From: JACNKJ01 sp964440095
Lineage (GTDB): Bacteria; Krumholzibacteriota; Krumholzibacteriia; JACNKJ01
Length of the DNA stretch: 64,000 nucleotides
Assembly: GCA_964440095.1 (NCBI GenBank)
Contig: CAYTPZ010000004.1
Coordinates: 43,559-107,558 of the forward strand
Reading direction: 5' to 3'
Made by a program: the position numbers and the translations under genes. Below are positions 8,801 to 15,773 of this stretch, piece by piece. The stretch's first letter is position 1. Each line of letters begins with the position of its first letter. The notes under the pieces were generated by a model. The model made no database searches, was not told the DNA's origin, and saw only the letters and a program-made list of their open reading frames with translations.

Positions 8801-9422
8801 CCTCGAGGAGTTCGAAGAGAAGAACGAGCGCTACGAATTCTTGCTGGCCCAGAAGGAAGATCTTATCACTGCGCGGGACGGCTTGCTGGAAACCATCCGC
8901 CGGATCAATCGCGAGGCGCGCCAGCGCTTCGACGAGACCTTCCAGGTGGTGCGCACGAACTTCATAGAAATCTTCAAGGCCGTGTTCGAGGGTGGGGAAT
9001 CCGACCTGAGTTACAGCACCGAGGACGATCCCCTGCAGGCCGACATCATCGTGACCGCCAGGCCCAAGGAAAAGCGAATCGCTGACATCAGCCAGCTTTC
9101 CTCGGGAGAGAAAACTCTCACAGCTCTTTCGATTCTATTTGCGATTTACCTCAGCAAGCCCAGTCCCTTCTGCGTGTTCGACGAGGTGGACGCACCTCTG
9201 GACGATGCCAATATCGCGCGATTCCTGCGCCTTCTCAGGCAGTTCAGTGAGCGCACGCAGTTCATTCTCATCACCCACAATAAGAAAACCATGGAAGTGG
9301 CCAAGCATCTCTACGGCGTGACCATGGAAGAGAGCGGCGTATCCAAGATCGTTTCAGTGGCCTTCGACGAGGTGCCCGACGATCTGGAGAAGGAGCCGCT
9401 GGTGGCGGAGAAGGGCGCATAG
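5844..9422 (+). CDS. smc: Chromosome segregation ATPase SMC
   Basis: 1192 aa, the normal SMC length. The N-terminal head has the family opening (LARLEMLGFKSFMNKADLRF) and Walker A GPNGCGKS at residues 31-38. Two long coiled coils flank a hinge at about 510-660 (GVLGPLADALRVSEEDRLVV). The C-terminal head has the ABC signature LSSGEKTLTALS, then Walker B FCVFDEVDAPLDDAN. SMC dimers with ScpA and ScpB organise the chromosome; scpA and scpB are not in this window. The TTG start at 5844 gives exactly the family N-terminus. The purine-rich site GGAGGA (5835-5840) is unusually close to it. The gene stops directly before the ftsY ATG. Confidence 0.97.
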   Translation: MRLARLEMLGFKSFMNKADLRFEEGITSVLGPNGCGKSNIVDALRWVLGEQSAKLLRGSKMENVIFQGTKNRPPMGIAEVTLTFTGASETLPVDWDEISIKRRVSRGGGSEYFLNGQPHRLRDINDLLAGSGIGNHVYAIIEQDMVKSLLADNGEKRRILFEEASGILRYKMRRKESLSKLASVEGDLTRLDDILDELGRNVRSLKVQMGRARSYQRLQGELGGAEIFSSSVKLHDMWIRDRELGRRLEGLGDENLGDDTRLATGEEELEKLQAALLEEETAYQDGRDSLEREAEALRKREEDVAVLEEKARSEGRRAEGFEGEIRRSREALDRLESVGGELNVRLEEEENKLSEKKSLLGAEESKLGDIATRYQERRKLLGKEKQLQLDFVQSRAEAGGEVERLGERIQQTRESLKQLDEEAAQLKTQGGELNEQLRGPVESLALLDSELRGKNEEHLACEEALRQAGSNLETCRDELQALQMREGELGARLELLEGLREERAGYSEGTRTLLEAHGGESGVLGPLADALRVSEEDRLVVELTLGRALGAVAMEDPSRGLPWLRELSEGEGGRALLLDLGGKEIAVKSIAGMTPLIKLVETDAALKPALSRLLGDAHLAPDPESALAAAREYPALRFATRDGFLAEGRGLSEGGSQASVSAPLGREEEIEKLQSRLDELSKEKKEAGEKSDASGAVLEKHRADLHAKDAELGDMAKRRAELDLEKARLETRLLRLREEEQGLVAEKEVRGRQERSLGDALAEAEQTLLKLSGVEKPESSDLPALETEVASLEKQRDAEQARIAEMRLELAALGGDLENLRLREENRRREVRDQEARFLRAGEGLSESQRASSEARERSAFLREGMKDEQDSLATRRSKSDTLLEAIQSRREEIQEKQQEVRQLREQRHEHEQALHQLEIERNTLAVRMDNIRELLRENHQAEPDASVDPAQAEDCYEAPEGQSVEEAIDELREKIRRLGNVNLLALEEFEEKNERYEFLLAQKEDLITARDGLLETIRRINREARQRFDETFQVVRTNFIEIFKAVFEGGESDLSYSTEDDPLQADIIVTARPKEKRIADISQLSSGEKTLTALSILFAIYLSKPSPFCVFDEVDAPLDDANIARFLRLLRQFSERTQFILITHNKKTMEVAKHLYGVTMEESGVSKIVSVAFDEVPDDLEKEPLVAEKGA

Positions 9423-10346
9423 ATGGGCGTTTTTGATCGTTTCAAAAAGGGGCTGGGACGCTCCCGTGAAAACCTTGTGGGCAAGGTGGCCGAACTTTTC
9501 ACCGGTCGTGAAAACTACAGCCCCGAAGTTTTCGAATCCCTAGAAGAACTGCTCATCGAATCGGACCTGGGCGTGGATCTCTCCCTGGATCTGGCCGAGA
9601 AGGTGGAAACGCGCCTGAAGAAGAGCAAGGTTTCCGGTGATGACATCGACTCGGTGCTTACCCTCATGCGTGACACACTACGCGACGAACTCCAAGGATT
9701 GGCCGCGACGGAAGAGCCGAAAACCGGATCGCCACACGTGATCTTTCTGGTGGGTGTCAACGGTGTGGGTAAAACCACGACCGCCGCCAAACTGGCCCGT
9801 TACTATCAGAGCGAGAGTAAGACCGTACTCATGGCCGCAGCCGATACATTCCGCGCGGCGGCGGTGGAGCAACTTGGAATTTGGGCGGAACGTCTGGGTT
9901 GCGACATGGTGGGGCACAAGACGGGCGCCGATCCTTCTGCCGTAATCTACGACGCTCTCAGTGCCGCCAGGTCCCGAGGGCGTGACGTGGTTTTGGTGGA
10001 CACGGCAGGCCGCCTGCACAACAAGCAGCACCTAATGGAGGAACTGTCCAAGATGCGCCGGGTTACCGCTCGCGAAGATGAAACTGCGCCCCACGAGGTA
10101 TTGCTGGTACTCGACGCCAACACGGGCCAGAACGGCATCCAGCAGGCTCGTGTATTCAAAGAGGCCACCGATTTGACGGGCTTGGTCTTGGCCAAGTTGG
10201 ACGGAACGGCCAAGGGTGGCGTGGTCCTGTCCATCGGACGTGAATTGGGAGTTCCCGTTCGCTACGTGGGACTCGGCGAAGGCCTGGACGATCTGGAGCC
10301 CTTCAACCCCGAACTTTTCGCGGAGGCCTTGCTGGCCCGGGAGTAA
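9423..10346 (+). CDS. ftsY: Signal recognition particle receptor FtsY
   Basis: 307 aa. A GTPase that docks the SRP-ribosome complex at the membrane for cotranslational insertion. The N domain (residues ~1-95) is followed by the G domain: GVNGVGKTTTAAKLA from residue 111, ADTFRAAAVEQL, DTAGR at 193-197, AKLDGTAKGG and GLGEGLDDLEPF near the end. The acidic A domain of E. coli FtsY is absent, as in many bacteria, and the start MGVFDRFKKGL supplies a short amphipathic helix. The ATG follows the smc stop with no spacer, so the two are coupled; smc-ftsY adjacency occurs in many bacteria. Confidence 0.97.
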   Translation: MGVFDRFKKGLGRSRENLVGKVAELFTGRENYSPEVFESLEELLIESDLGVDLSLDLAEKVETRLKKSKVSGDDIDSVLTLMRDTLRDELQGLAATEEPKTGSPHVIFLVGVNGVGKTTTAAKLARYYQSESKTVLMAAADTFRAAAVEQLGIWAERLGCDMVGHKTGADPSAVIYDALSAARSRGRDVVLVDTAGRLHNKQHLMEELSKMRRVTAREDETAPHEVLLVLDANTGQNGIQQARVFKEATDLTGLVLAKLDGTAKGGVVLSIGRELGVPVRYVGLGEGLDDLEPFNPELFAEALLARE

Positions 10347-10349
10347 TGC

Positions 10350-12068
10350 ATGCTACTTCGCAAGCTTTCACCCGCCGCAAAATTCTTCCCCGTGCTGGCC
10401 CTGCTCGCCTTTGCGCTCTATGCGCCGATCCTGGGTGTTTTCTTCAGCCTCGACGATTTCGAATTCCTGTTGAGGGCATCAGGGGGAGAGCCCTGGCCCG
10501 ACGGTTTCAGACGCATCCTCTCCACGCGCCTCTTCTTCAGCGCAGCCTGGGGTCTGTTCGCCGAGCGTGCGGAGTTCTATCACCTCATTGCTTTGTTGCT
10601 TCATCTTTCCAGCTCCTGGATGATCATCCTGCTCGCCCGACGCTTAAAACTGGCGTTCATGGGGGGCGTGGCGGCCGCGGCACTTTTCCTCGTTACGCCG
10701 GTGGCCTTCACCTCGCTGCATTGGATCAGCGGCATTCAGGAATTGTCGATGACCTTCTTTGCATTGCTGGCCGCCTGGCTTGCACTGGGCAAAGGGATAA
10801 GGAGCGCCGTTCTATCTCTCATCGCCTTTGCCGCCGCATTGCTCTGCAAGGAGTCGGCGGCGCTTCTCTTGCCGGCGATGGCACTGCTTTTGCCGGGCAA
10901 TCGCCAACGCCGAGTTTTGCTCGGCGCCGCTGGACTTGTCCTGGCAGCATTCTTGTTAAGCCTGGCGGGTGCGTATGCGCCCAAGCCTTCCGGCGATCCT
11001 TACGAAACTGGCTACGGCTTGAATCTGCTTTGGAATCTCCTGACCTATCTGGCCTGGTTGGCTCGCTTCTGGGACTATTTCCCCGACCGTCTGCCGCAGT
11101 TTCAAAAGAGTCTGGCGCTCTGGGGGCTTGCTCTTCCCGCGATCGCTCTCTTCGCATATTTGAGTTTGAAGTCGGCACGCGCTGCGATCCTGAAAGCCCT
11201 GGCAATCTTCCTATTGCTCCTTCTTCCGGTTTTACCGCTTCTTCGTCACAGCTATTTTTACTATCTGTACCTGCCTCTTGTGCCTATCTGGCTGCTACTG
11301 GGTGAGGGCTTGGCGAGGGTTTCGACTACTCGGAAGTGGATACTGCTGGTTAGTATCTCTCTCATCGCTCTGGGAAGTTCCTGGCTCGCATCCGAGCGTC
11401 GGCACTCTGAGTTGGGCGGCGGGCTTTTGGAAGATCCCATGATTCGATACGCCCAGCTTGCGGAGAACGCGGTGGATTCCGCAGTGGAAAGTGAAACTGC
11501 GCCGAAAGGCGATATGCTTATCCTCGTTCCATTTCTCGGAGATAGTCAGAAACTCGGAGAGGGCTTGCGCGATGTGGAAGGCGGACGGAAGGTGCAGTTT
11601 CTTCCCGTGGATCGCGCGCTGCTTGCGGGGAGGGCGCTTCGGCTGTTTTTCCCGAATGTTGATCGTGTGGAGTTCGCCTACGAAGTTCCCTTGGGTGACA
11701 GGTGGCGAAACCAGCATGTCTGGTGGACATTCGGGCAGGGAAAATTGGGGACCTTGGGATTTGGTGAACAGGGCCGTCACGCGCTGGCTCGTTTACTTTT
11801 CGAGAAGGGTGAGCCGACCCGAGCGGCTCAGGAGATTCAATCACTTCTGGATTTGTATCCGGATGATGCGAACCTGCTCTATGACTTGGGGCGATTGGAA
11901 TTGGCGGCGAAAAACTCGGATGGCGCTTTGGAGGTTCTCAATCGACTGGAAACCCTGGCCTCCCGGGAGGGTGCCGGTGATTCCCTCAAGAAGGCCTATC
12001 TAGATTTGCAGAAACTGTATGAGACAAAGCTTGGCCAAGCACCTTGGCGCAAGAGAACCACGCGCTGA
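10350..12068 (+). CDS. Multi-spanning membrane protein with GT-C-like core and C-terminal TPR-like tail
   Basis: 572 aa. About ten hydrophobic segments run from residue 12 to ~350. The first external loop carries an acidic pair (FFSLDDFEFLLR), as in GT-C glycosyltransferases of the PMT/ArnT type. The last ~110 residues form TPR-like helices (RLLFEKGEPTRAAQEIQSLL, NLLYDLGRLELAAKNSDGAL). Substrate and product cannot be read from the sequence. It starts 3 nt after ftsY. The last few codons (12047-12068) lie antisense to the end of a broken sorting-domain fragment, so the C-terminus may have been shortened or rewritten by a rearrangement at this point. Confidence 0.6.
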   Translation: MLLRKLSPAAKFFPVLALLAFALYAPILGVFFSLDDFEFLLRASGGEPWPDGFRRILSTRLFFSAAWGLFAERAEFYHLIALLLHLSSSWMIILLARRLKLAFMGGVAAAALFLVTPVAFTSLHWISGIQELSMTFFALLAAWLALGKGIRSAVLSLIAFAAALLCKESAALLLPAMALLLPGNRQRRVLLGAAGLVLAAFLLSLAGAYAPKPSGDPYETGYGLNLLWNLLTYLAWLARFWDYFPDRLPQFQKSLALWGLALPAIALFAYLSLKSARAAILKALAIFLLLLLPVLPLLRHSYFYYLYLPLVPIWLLLGEGLARVSTTRKWILLVSISLIALGSSWLASERRHSELGGGLLEDPMIRYAQLAENAVDSAVESETAPKGDMLILVPFLGDSQKLGEGLRDVEGGRKVQFLPVDRALLAGRALRLFFPNVDRVEFAYEVPLGDRWRNQHVWWTFGQGKLGTLGFGEQGRHALARLLFEKGEPTRAAQEIQSLLDLYPDDANLLYDLGRLELAAKNSDGALEVLNRLETLASREGAGDSLKKAYLDLQKLYETKLGQAPWRKRTTR

Positions 12069-12277
12069 GACTCTGTGAAATCCATCGCTTTCAATCTGAC
12101 GAGATAGATCCCCGAGGGAAGTTCCTTCCCATCTTTCCCTCGACCCTGCCAATCCAGATCGTATCGCCCGGCTTCGTGTTGGCCGGAGACGAGGGCGGAT
12201 AGACATCTACCTTGAAGGTCATAAACCTTAAGCCGAATGGGTCCTGATTCCTTCAGCGTGAAACCAATCCGGCAAGC
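11998..12277 (-). pseudogene. Remnant of an exported protein: C-terminal FlgD-like/T9SS-like sorting domain only
   Basis: Reading the minus strand from 12277 gives CRIGFTLKESGPIRLKVYDL, then QGRCLSALVSGQHEAGRYDL, DWQGRGKDGKELPSGIYLVR and LKAMDFTESQRVVLLR, ending near 12047. This matches, motif by motif, the C-terminal sorting domain of the C25 peptidase at 41893-46806 (LEVYSIDGRRLRTLVDE, EAGLHERVWDGRDSAGR, ASGVYFAQF, LVLLK). A TGA stop (12278-12280) lies directly upstream in frame, the PNPFN segment is missing, and no start codon is available. The normal stop after the last basic residue is also gone; the frame runs on to TAG at 11998. It is therefore a decayed 3' end of a lost gene, overlapping the 3' end of the + strand membrane protein gene. 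The 240 nt between 12069 and 12308 hold nothing else recognisable. Confidence 0.7.
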
Positions 12278-12308
12278 TCAAGAGACAAATTCAGAATATC
12301 TTGACTGT

Positions 12309-13451
12309 TCATGACTCCTGCTTTTCCGCTTCGCCCTTTTTTCGCTGCCATGGATCGAACTTCTCGGGAATGCGGAAAGGCGCGATCTCGCTTTCCGCCT
12401 GCATGGGCTTGACCTCGATGACTTCCTCGGCCTCGCCGTCGCGCAAGGCTACCTTCACCCTGGCGTCACCCTTACCTTTGCCGTAGCGGGCCACCATGCG
12501 GGCCATGGTCATGCGCTCTTCAGCGCTGGGCTCATAGCCCGGACGCAGCTGCGCCACGGCCAGAGGACCCAATACATCCACGGCCTCGATCTTCATGGTT
12601 TCTGGGAAGAAGTGGGTCAGGAAGTTGCACTCGGCTTCGTCGCGGGCCACCACGAGTTTGAGCTTGGGGCCCAATCGAAAATGTCGCCCCACTTTCATGA
12701 GCAGCACATCTTTGGCGTCAGGCGCGGCGTCATCTTCCAGATGCAACAGATGATCATGGAAGCGGGAGGAGTAAACCTCGTCGGTGAGGTAGCAGCATCC
12801 ACCGGCGGGGGAGGGCACATCTTTGAGCTCGGCGTCTCTGGCTAGCTTCAACTGAGGTTTGCGTGTGCGACCCTGCAGGCGAAGGAGTTGCTCTCGATCC
12901 ACCCAACCTTCCCGCTCGGGAAGTGTGGCGGCGAGAAGCTGTGCGGATAAGGGGCGCAGCAATCGATCCTTGAGTCCCGCGTCCTTCTCGATCACCTTCA
13001 TTGCGCGCAGGTGCTGGCTCATGGGACGCTGCCCAAGGACCTCGCCGGTGAAAACGAAATCGGCACTTTCCTCCTCCATGATCACGCGCGCGGCGTCGAG
13101 CATGTAGGCGCGACAGTCCACGCAGGGGTTCATGTTGGCGCCATAACCGTGCTTGGGCTTGAGGATCACGCTCATGTAGTCCTGGGATATGTCCACCACG
13201 CGCACGGGCACGCCCAGGTCGGCACCCGCGCGAAGCGCTTCGTTGCGAAGACGCTTGGGATCTTGATCGGCGCCGAAGGATCCCATGGCCCGGTGATGGT
13301 CGCTACGACAGAACCCTGTCGAAAAGTTGATGGCCACCACTTCGATGCCCTGATCTCGAATGACCTTCACGGCCAGCGTGGAATCCAGTCCGCCGGAAAC
13401 CAATCCGATGGCTTTCACGCGGCTTCCGTCGGGCTTGAGTCGAGCTTCCAT
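12309..13451 (-). CDS. PP-loop ATP pyrophosphatase, tRNA-thiolase-like, with NFACT-R-like C-terminal region
   Basis: 380 aa. The N-terminal half has the PP-loop signature (GLVSGGLDSTLAVKVI) of MnmA/ThiI-type enzymes, which adenylate a tRNA base and replace oxygen with sulfur. Candidate reactive cysteines lie in FSTGFC, NPCVDCRAYML and AGGCCYLTDE. The MnmA C-terminal barrel is missing. Instead there is a segment KVGRHFRLGPKLKLVVARDE resembling the DUF814/NFACT-R domain found with PP-loop proteins in several anaerobes. The ATG at 13451 overlaps the stop of the upstream TusA-like gene (TGATG), so the two are coupled; a longer reading frame upstream is just the tusA shadow. Sulfur relay from TusA to this enzyme is the natural inference. 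The tRNA base is unknown. Confidence 0.75.
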   Translation of the reverse strand: MEARLKPDGSRVKAIGLVSGGLDSTLAVKVIRDQGIEVVAINFSTGFCRSDHHRAMGSFGADQDPKRLRNEALRAGADLGVPVRVVDISQDYMSVILKPKHGYGANMNPCVDCRAYMLDAARVIMEEESADFVFTGEVLGQRPMSQHLRAMKVIEKDAGLKDRLLRPLSAQLLAATLPEREGWVDREQLLRLQGRTRKPQLKLARDAELKDVPSPAGGCCYLTDEVYSSRFHDHLLHLEDDAAPDAKDVLLMKVGRHFRLGPKLKLVVARDEAECNFLTHFFPETMKIEAVDVLGPLAVAQLRPGYEPSAEERMTMARMVARYGKGKGDARVKVALRDGEAEEVIEVKPMQAESEIAPFRIPEKFDPWQRKKGEAEKQES

Positions 13452-13714
13452 CAGGCCACATCTCCGGTCTTGAGAATTCGAATGCGAATGGTGCGTCCTT
13501 CTTCTTCCATGGTCAACAGGCGCTGGCCCTGCCCTTGGCACCAGGCGGGAATATCCAGCTTCACTCCGATGTCGTCGCTGACGAGTTCGAGCACCTGACC
13601 CAGTTCCAGGTCGGCCATGGCCTTGGCGGTTTCGATCACCGGAACGGGGCAGTAGGTTCCGCAGGTGTCCAGCACGCGATCGGGACTATTTTCGGTGGAC
13701 TGCTTATCGGGCAT
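13451..13714 (-). CDS. TusA/SirA-family sulfur carrier
   Basis: 87 aa. It has the hallmark CPVPVIETAKAMADLE with the Cys-Pro-x-Pro motif that carries a persulfide in TusA, followed by the family pattern GQVLELVSDDIGVKLDIPAW and ending in strand-rich sequence. TusA passes sulfur to tRNA thiolases; some relatives (YedF) are linked to selenium or other sulfur metabolism. It is translationally coupled to the PP-loop thiolase gene (TGATG overlap), which supports a dedicated donor-acceptor pair. It is divergent from the riboflavin operon. Confidence 0.85.
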   Translation of the reverse strand: MPDKQSTENSPDRVLDTCGTYCPVPVIETAKAMADLELGQVLELVSDDIGVKLDIPAWCQGQGQRLLTMEEEGRTIRIRILKTGDVA

Positions 13715-13759
13715 ATCGCATCTCGTTCCAGATAGTTGAAGCAGGGGGCCAACGGAATC

Positions 13760-13788
13760 AAATTAGACACCTTTCCGCCCTTTGCCAA
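13760..13788 (-). promoter_or_regulatory. Candidate promoter for the tusA-like/thiolase pair
   Basis: On the minus strand TTGGCA (13788-13783) is followed after 17 nt by TAATTT (13765-13760), 46 nt before the ATG. The -35 is a good match and the -10 a weak one. It lies back to back with the riboflavin leader promoter. Confidence 0.35.
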
Positions 13789-13798
13789 GGCCGTCATC

Positions 13799-13804
13799 TT
13801 GACA
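13799..13804 (+). promoter_or_regulatory. Perfect -35 hexamer before the FMN riboswitch
   Basis: TTGACA at 13799-13804. The best downstream -10-like hexamer, TTGTAT at 13826-13831, is 21 nt away, which is too far for a standard promoter, so the exact start point is not resolved. The position is right for the riboflavin leader. Confidence 0.35.
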
Positions 13805-13845
13805 AAATCAGGCCCTGGAGGCAGCTTGTATCCACAATCTATACA

Positions 13846-13972
13846 AAGCCTTCGGGGCGGGGTGGAATTCCCCACCGGCGGTGATGGGCCCAGGCCCTCA
13901 GCCCGCGAGCGGCGCAAGCTGCTGATCCGGTGAAAATCCGGAGCCGACGGTCATAGTCCGGACGGGAGAAGG
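13846..13972 (+). promoter_or_regulatory. FMN riboswitch (RFN element)
   Basis: The conserved RFN sequence blocks are present in order: CTTCGGGGCGGGGTGGAATT, CCCCACCGGCGGTGATGGGC, AGCCCGCGAGC, GATCCGGTGAAAATCCGG, AGCCGACGGTCATAGTCCGG and ACGGGAGAAGGCAGG. The outer stem is GCCTTC/GAAGGC. It binds flavin mononucleotide. A terminator hairpin follows about 30 nt on, before ribD, so FMN should cause early termination of the riboflavin operon. Confidence 0.97.
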
Positions 13973-14001
13973 CAGGCGTGTCCCTATGGACCGCTCGCGC
14001 T

Positions 14002-14027
14002 CCCATGTCCCCAGGACTGGGTTTTTT
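14002..14027 (+). terminator. Intrinsic terminator of the FMN riboswitch
   Basis: CCCA-T-GTCC-CCA-GGAC-TGGG forms an 8-bp stem with one bulged T and a 3-nt loop, followed directly by six T residues (14022-14027). It lies between the riboswitch and the ribD start, as expected for a transcription-off switch. Confidence 0.8.
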
Positions 14028-14039
14028 CTTAGGGGTGTG

Positions 14040-15110
14040 ATGAGCCGGACCGCCCAAGACGATCTTCGCTGGATGCGCCGCTGCCTGGAATTGGCCGCGC
14101 GCGGCGGTCGTGCCGTGCAGCCCAATCCCCTGGTGGGTTCGGTCATTGTGAAAGATGGCAAGCTTATCGGTGAGGGATGGCACCACCGTGTCGGTGGACC
14201 TCACGCTGAGCGGGAAGCTCTCGCTGCCTGCCAGGAAGATCCTCGCGGCGCCACGATATATGTGAATCTGGAACCCTGCCATCTGCAGGGCCGAACACCT
14301 CCCTGCAGCATCGCCATTATCGAGGCCGGGCTCGCGCGTGTGGTCTATGCCATGGACGATCCCAATCCTTCCGAACAAGGAAGCAGCGCAAACCTGCTTC
14401 GCCAAGCAGGATTGGAAGTGGAATGTGGTCTGCTCGAAGAAGAGGCTCGCAAGCAAAACATCGCCTACCTCACGCTACAGGAAAAGGGTCGTCCCTACGT
14501 CACGCTCAAGAGTGCCGGCACGCTCAACGGAATGCTGGCTCGCGCCGATGGCAGCTCCAAGTGGATCACCGGAGAGGCCGCCCGTCGTGAAGGTCATCGT
14601 TTACGCGCGGAAGCCGGAGCCGTGGCGGTGGGAGCGGAGACCGCCAAGCAGGATCGCCCCAGGCTAGACCTGCGCCTAATCGAAGATGAAGCTTTACCGC
14701 CTCGGCCGGTGATTTTCGCCGGCAGATGTGTACCCGAACTTTCCCTGTTCGAATGGGAAAAGCGCTCGCCCATTTTACTTTCCGGAAGAAACGTAGAAGC
14801 GCCCGGGTATTGGAAGGTCCGAAAGATTCCGCAGGTCGAGAGAGGTGTAGACCTCTCCGAAGCGCTCTCCGCTTTGGCCGAGGAAGGCATCGCCCATCTC
14901 ATGGTCGAAGGAGGAGGACGCCTGCTCACTTCCTTCATCGAATCGGGTCTTTGGGATCGTTGGGAACATTTCGCAGCGCCCACCCTGTTTCCCGCGGATG
15001 GGCGACCCCTTTGGACCCTGCCCGGCGAGGGGCCCCGAGTTCGAATCGAAAGCATCAATCAGTGTGGCGAGGACGCGCACTTCTCACTCATCCCCGAAGG
15101 AGAAGCCTAG
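14040..15110 (+). CDS. ribD: Bifunctional riboflavin deaminase/reductase RibD
   Basis: 356 aa. It carries out the second and third steps of the GTP branch of riboflavin synthesis: deamination of the pyrimidine, then NADPH-dependent reduction of the ribose side chain. The deaminase domain (residues ~1-145) shows the zinc motif HAE (His55, Glu57) and PCHLQGRTPPC (Cys80, Cys89). The reductase domain follows (RPYVTLKSAGTLNGMLA, SKWITGEAARREGHRLRA, LMVEGGGRLLTSF). The ATG at 14040 has AGGGGT directly upstream and lies after the riboswitch terminator; a longer frame starting at 13986 would run through the terminator and is rejected. ribE starts next to its stop. Confidence 0.95.
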   Translation: MSRTAQDDLRWMRRCLELAARGGRAVQPNPLVGSVIVKDGKLIGEGWHHRVGGPHAEREALAACQEDPRGATIYVNLEPCHLQGRTPPCSIAIIEAGLARVVYAMDDPNPSEQGSSANLLRQAGLEVECGLLEEEARKQNIAYLTLQEKGRPYVTLKSAGTLNGMLARADGSSKWITGEAARREGHRLRAEAGAVAVGAETAKQDRPRLDLRLIEDEALPPRPVIFAGRCVPELSLFEWEKRSPILLSGRNVEAPGYWKVRKIPQVERGVDLSEALSALAEEGIAHLMVEGGGRLLTSFIESGLWDRWEHFAAPTLFPADGRPLWTLPGEGPRVRIESINQCGEDAHFSLIPEGEA

Positions 15111-15773
15111 ATGTTCACAGGCATCGTGGAAGAAACCGGCATCGTTCGCGAGATGCGCGAGGAAGGCGCTGGCAAGGTTCTAGTGGTGGAAGCCAAGCGC
15201 GTGATGGATGAACTGGCCGTGGGCGACAGCATTTCTGTTGCCGGCGTTTGCCAAACCGTTACGAAACTCGAGCAGAATCGCTTCGAGTTCTTCGCCATGG
15301 GTGAGACTCTACGCGCTACCAGCCTGGGTGAGATCGCGCCGGGTGCTGTCGTGAATCTGGAGCGCGCGCTCACGCCCAGCAGCCGCTTGGGTGGGCATTT
15401 CGTGAGCGGTCATGTAGATGGTAAAGCCACCATCCATTCCATCACAGCTGAAGGGGAGTGGTCCACCTTCCGCCTGGTCATGGACCCTGAGCTTGTGGAT
15501 CAGCTCGTGCCCAAGGGATCCATCAGCGTGGATGGTATTTCGCTTACCGTGGGTCCTGAAGTGATGCCCGACGGCTGCGAGGTCTACATCATTCCTCACA
15601 CTTTGGAACATACGACTCTGGGTAAGGCGAAGCCGGGCGACAGCGTGAACATCGAAACAGATCTGCTCGGCAAGTACGTGATGCGCTACCTGGAAGAAGG
15701 CGAGAACAGCCGCAAGGACAGCAACCTCATGGGACTGCTCATGTCACACGGATTCGCGGGGAAGAACGAATGA
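15111..15773 (+). CDS. ribE: Riboflavin synthase alpha chain
   Basis: 220 aa. It dismutates two 6,7-dimethyl-8-ribityllumazine molecules into riboflavin and the pyrimidine precursor. The N-terminus MFTGIVEETG is invariant in the family. Two lumazine-binding repeats are visible, the first with GDSISVAGVCQTV and the second with GGHFVSGHVDGKA and KGSISVDGISLTV. It abuts ribD with no spacer, and its stop overlaps the ribBA start (ATGA). Confidence 0.97.
   Translation: MFTGIVEETGIVREMREEGAGKVLVVEAKRVMDELAVGDSISVAGVCQTVTKLEQNRFEFFAMGETLRATSLGEIAPGAVVNLERALTPSSRLGGHFVSGHVDGKATIHSITAEGEWSTFRLVMDPELVDQLVPKGSISVDGISLTVGPEVMPDGCEVYIIPHTLEHTTLGKAKPGDSVNIETDLLGKYVMRYLEEGENSRKDSNLMGLLMSHGFAGKNE

Noticed and set aside
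10346..11305. 319-codon + strand frame overlapping the GT-C-like membrane gene
   Set aside because: Its translation is Arg/Ser/Pro-rich without hydrophobic periodicity, and the frame from 10350 gives a coherent membrane protein.
3173..12068. Search for in-frame UGA/selenoprotein near selA
   Set aside because: All neighbouring genes are full length without a UGA read-through, and no SECIS-like hairpin after a UGA was noticed.
13986..14039. Upstream ATG extending ribD by 18 residues
   Set aside because: The extension would cross the riboswitch terminator, adds no family sequence, and the ATG at 14040 has a ribosome site.
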